Assembly (NCBI GenBank): GCA_030595925.1
Contig: JAUVLC010000021.1
Span: forward strand, 1 to 30,417
Direction of reading: 5' to 3'
Length of the DNA: 30,417 bases
Origin: Clostridia bacterium
GTDB lineage: Bacteria; CBDUZB01; JAGLHV01
A model generated the notes under the pieces. The model did no database searches and was not told the DNA's origin. It saw only the letters and a list, made by a program, of their open reading frames with translations. The position numbers were made by a program, and so were the translations under genes. The stretch's first letter is position 1, and the number at the start of each line of letters is the position of its first letter. Shown in pieces: positions 29,354 through 30,417 of this stretch.

Positions 29354-29830
29354 GTGAACGTAAAAAGAATTTTAATTTCCGGGGCAATTATATGGTTCGT
29401 CAATTCATTGTTTGGTTGGCTGACTTGTGGTTGGATTTTTAATTGGGTATATAGATTACCACCCAATATATGGAAAGACCCAATAACAATGATGAGTGTG
29501 GGAAATATGATTGGCATGAATTTATGTGGGATTATTATCGCAATGATATTTGCTATAGTCTATGCAGTTCTTTATAAAGGAATTCCGGGAAAAGGGGCAA
29601 GAAAGGGAATGACTTATGGATTACTTATGTGGTTAATAGGAGCATTTTCAGGGGTAATGTCAATGCCATTTTATATGACCATTGCTACAACAGTCGTGGT
29701 TTATTGGATAATCCAGGCCTTGATAATGAGTTTGATTAATGGTGCAATAGTGGGAACTATTTATGTGGAGAAACGGTTAGATAGTGGGGAAAAATATTTA
29801 GAGGGAGAGGTAATGTCAAAAATAAAATGA
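29354..29830 (+). CDS. Small multi-spanning membrane protein, unknown function
   Basis: The protein has 158 residues from the GTG at 29354, chosen because AAAAGGAGG lies 8 nt upstream. Four hydrophobic helices: ILISGAIIWFVNSLFGWLTC, MIGMNLCGIIIAMIFAIVYAVLY, GMTYGLLMWLIGAFSGVMS and TTVVVYWIIQALIMSLINGAIVG. A short GKGARKG loop lies between helices 2 and 3. The family is not recognised; it resembles small DUF-type integral membrane proteins. The last codons (VMSKIK, stop) lie in the left end of a RAYT-derived repeat (from 29810), so the natural C-terminus was probably altered by insertion. Confidence 0.75.
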   Translation: MNVKRILISGAIIWFVNSLFGWLTCGWIFNWVYRLPPNIWKDPITMMSVGNMIGMNLCGIIIAMIFAIVYAVLYKGIPGKGARKGMTYGLLMWLIGAFSGVMSMPFYMTIATTVVVYWIIQALIMSLINGAIVGTIYVEKRLDSGEKYLEGEVMSKIK

Positions 29831-29952
29831 TAAAGACTCAGAAAAATGTTATAAATAAAAAAGAATTTTTTCATAATGTGGGAAGGAATGACGATAATTG
29901 TGAAAATTTGCTAGCCTGCGGCTACCAAAAAATAAAACATTTTTGATATTAC
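29810..29952 (+). mobile_element. RAYT-derived MITE (143 bp)
   Basis: Left end GTAATGTCAAAAATAAAATG (29810-29829) matches 22103-22121; the following AAAGACTCAGA corresponds to AAAAACTCAGA of the intact copy. The right end has half a REP (29913-29926, AGCCTGCGGCTACC), then AAAAAATAAAACATTTTT and GATATTAC. The interior (29840-29905) is not transposase sequence. It overlaps the 3' end of the preceding membrane-protein gene. Confidence 0.8.
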
Positions 29953-30037
29953 TTTTATTGAAAATAAAAAATGGTCGGGAGAGGAAAAAATTTCACCATG
30001 TAGGTAAAAACAAATAAAAAAGGGATTAAGTTTTTGC

Positions 30038-30067
30038 TTGACAGATTAAAATCAGATAATTTACAAT
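30038..30067 (+). promoter_or_regulatory. Possible promoter without a visible gene
   Basis: TTGACA (30038-30043) and TACAAT (30062-30067) with an 18-bp spacer. The stretch 29953-30387 contains no convincing reading frame or RNA gene; it is AT-rich. The promoter may serve a gene beyond the window or an unseen small RNA. Confidence 0.4.
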
Positions 30068-30338
30068 ATATATCAATATTTTGAACTACAAAAATGTTTA
30101 CCATAAAAGGACTTAAATTTTTTATAAGTTATGATAAATAACTAAATTCTAAAAACCTACCGAAAAATTTTAATTGATATTTACTGTAGTTTTGAAAAAA
30201 AAATCAAATTGAGAAAATAGTTTTGTGATTACTCCAGTGTTTTCTGTGAGCCGATTTAAATTTAAAAATTTTTATTTAAAAGAGTTCATTTTACAGAAAG
30301 CTTTATTTAAAAAAAGAGAGTTTTGCAAAAAGCATACA

Positions 30339-30411
30339 TTCTGTCCTTCCTTATTTGCAGGCTGTGTTGTAATTCTGATTTTTATGTGGTAGCCGCAGGC
30401 TTTAGCCTGCG
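30339..30411 (+). repeat. REP hairpin with left arm at the window end
   Basis: Arm CATTCTGTCCTTCC...GCAGGCTGTGTTGTAATTCTG (30339-30377), then ATTTTTATGTGGTAG and hairpin CGCAGGC-TTTA-GCCTGCG (REP 30388-30411). The same arm-to-REP join occurs at 12550-12621. The inverted partner, if any, lies outside the window. Confidence 0.85.
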
Positions 30412-30417
30412 TTCTCG

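Noticed and set aside
8674-30411. REP copies as a CRISPR or tRNA-like signal
   Set aside because: The hairpins are dispersed, mostly in inverted pairs, and have no regular spacers; no tRNA cloverleaf was found.

Overview
The window is a low-GC bacterial chromosome segment, almost certainly from an uncultivated anaerobe. It carries a trimeric NADH-linked [FeFe] hydrogenase with its own maturases, a Rex redox repressor and a high-molecular-weight rubredoxin. It also holds many TPR proteins, toxin-antitoxin-like modules and a dense population of REP/RAYT-type and MITE-like repeats. I cannot fix the phylum from the sequence; the mixture resembles Omnitrophota/Desantisbacteria-type candidate phyla, but that is only an impression.

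Region 1 (1-3.47 kb) is accessory and partly decayed. It contains the end of an unknown gene, a RelE/ParE-type toxin with its antitoxin on the minus strand, a patatin C-terminal fragment, a secreted FN3 plus eight-repeat propeller-like gene broken by one TAA, and the C-terminal fragment of a REP-type (HUH) transposase.

Region 2 (3.43-7.68 kb) is the most interesting part. A 42-bp inverted repeat with one mismatch, tied to that transposase family, brackets a three-gene operon. In order, the operon has a sigma70-type promoter, a GEMM-I (cyclic-di-GMP class I) riboswitch aptamer, an intrinsic terminator and a hairpin abutting the Shine-Dalgarno. These precede an EVE/PUA-like + NucS-type nuclease, an AvcD/DcdV-like P-loop + deoxycytidylate deaminase antiphage protein, and a membrane-anchored TPR protein cut off at the right repeat. 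The deaminase gene has a second version of the leader hairpin. This looks like an antiviral island controlled by a second-messenger riboswitch.

Region 3 (7.85-18.26 kb) is the hydrogen-metabolism locus: rex (with a self-operator) - hydC - hydB - hydA - terminator - TM1266-type regulator - hydF - hydG - SDR epimerase - hydE. HydB is short and lacks the extra Fe-S domains of electron-bifurcating HydB, so a simple NADH-dependent hydrogenase is more likely than a bifurcating one.

Region 4 (18.5-30.4 kb) is mixed. It contains a PIN-PhoH ATPase, a Fur-family regulator with a membrane protein, a small-protein/nucleotidyltransferase module (second copy decayed at 28 kb), an intact RAYT transposase flanked by its REPs, a flavodoxin + Hrb redox pair, a PTS enzyme I-like protein, a large TPR membrane protein and a small membrane protein.

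REP hairpins with a 5' GTAG foot occur in most intergenic gaps from 8.6 kb onward, mostly as inverted pairs. Several gaps hold deletion derivatives of the RAYT element, and others hold a second MITE family with the terminal repeat AGAGATTGTTGAAAAA. Some elements supply stop codons or sit at a near-constant distance upstream of start codons. No rRNA, tRNA or CRISPR array was seen.
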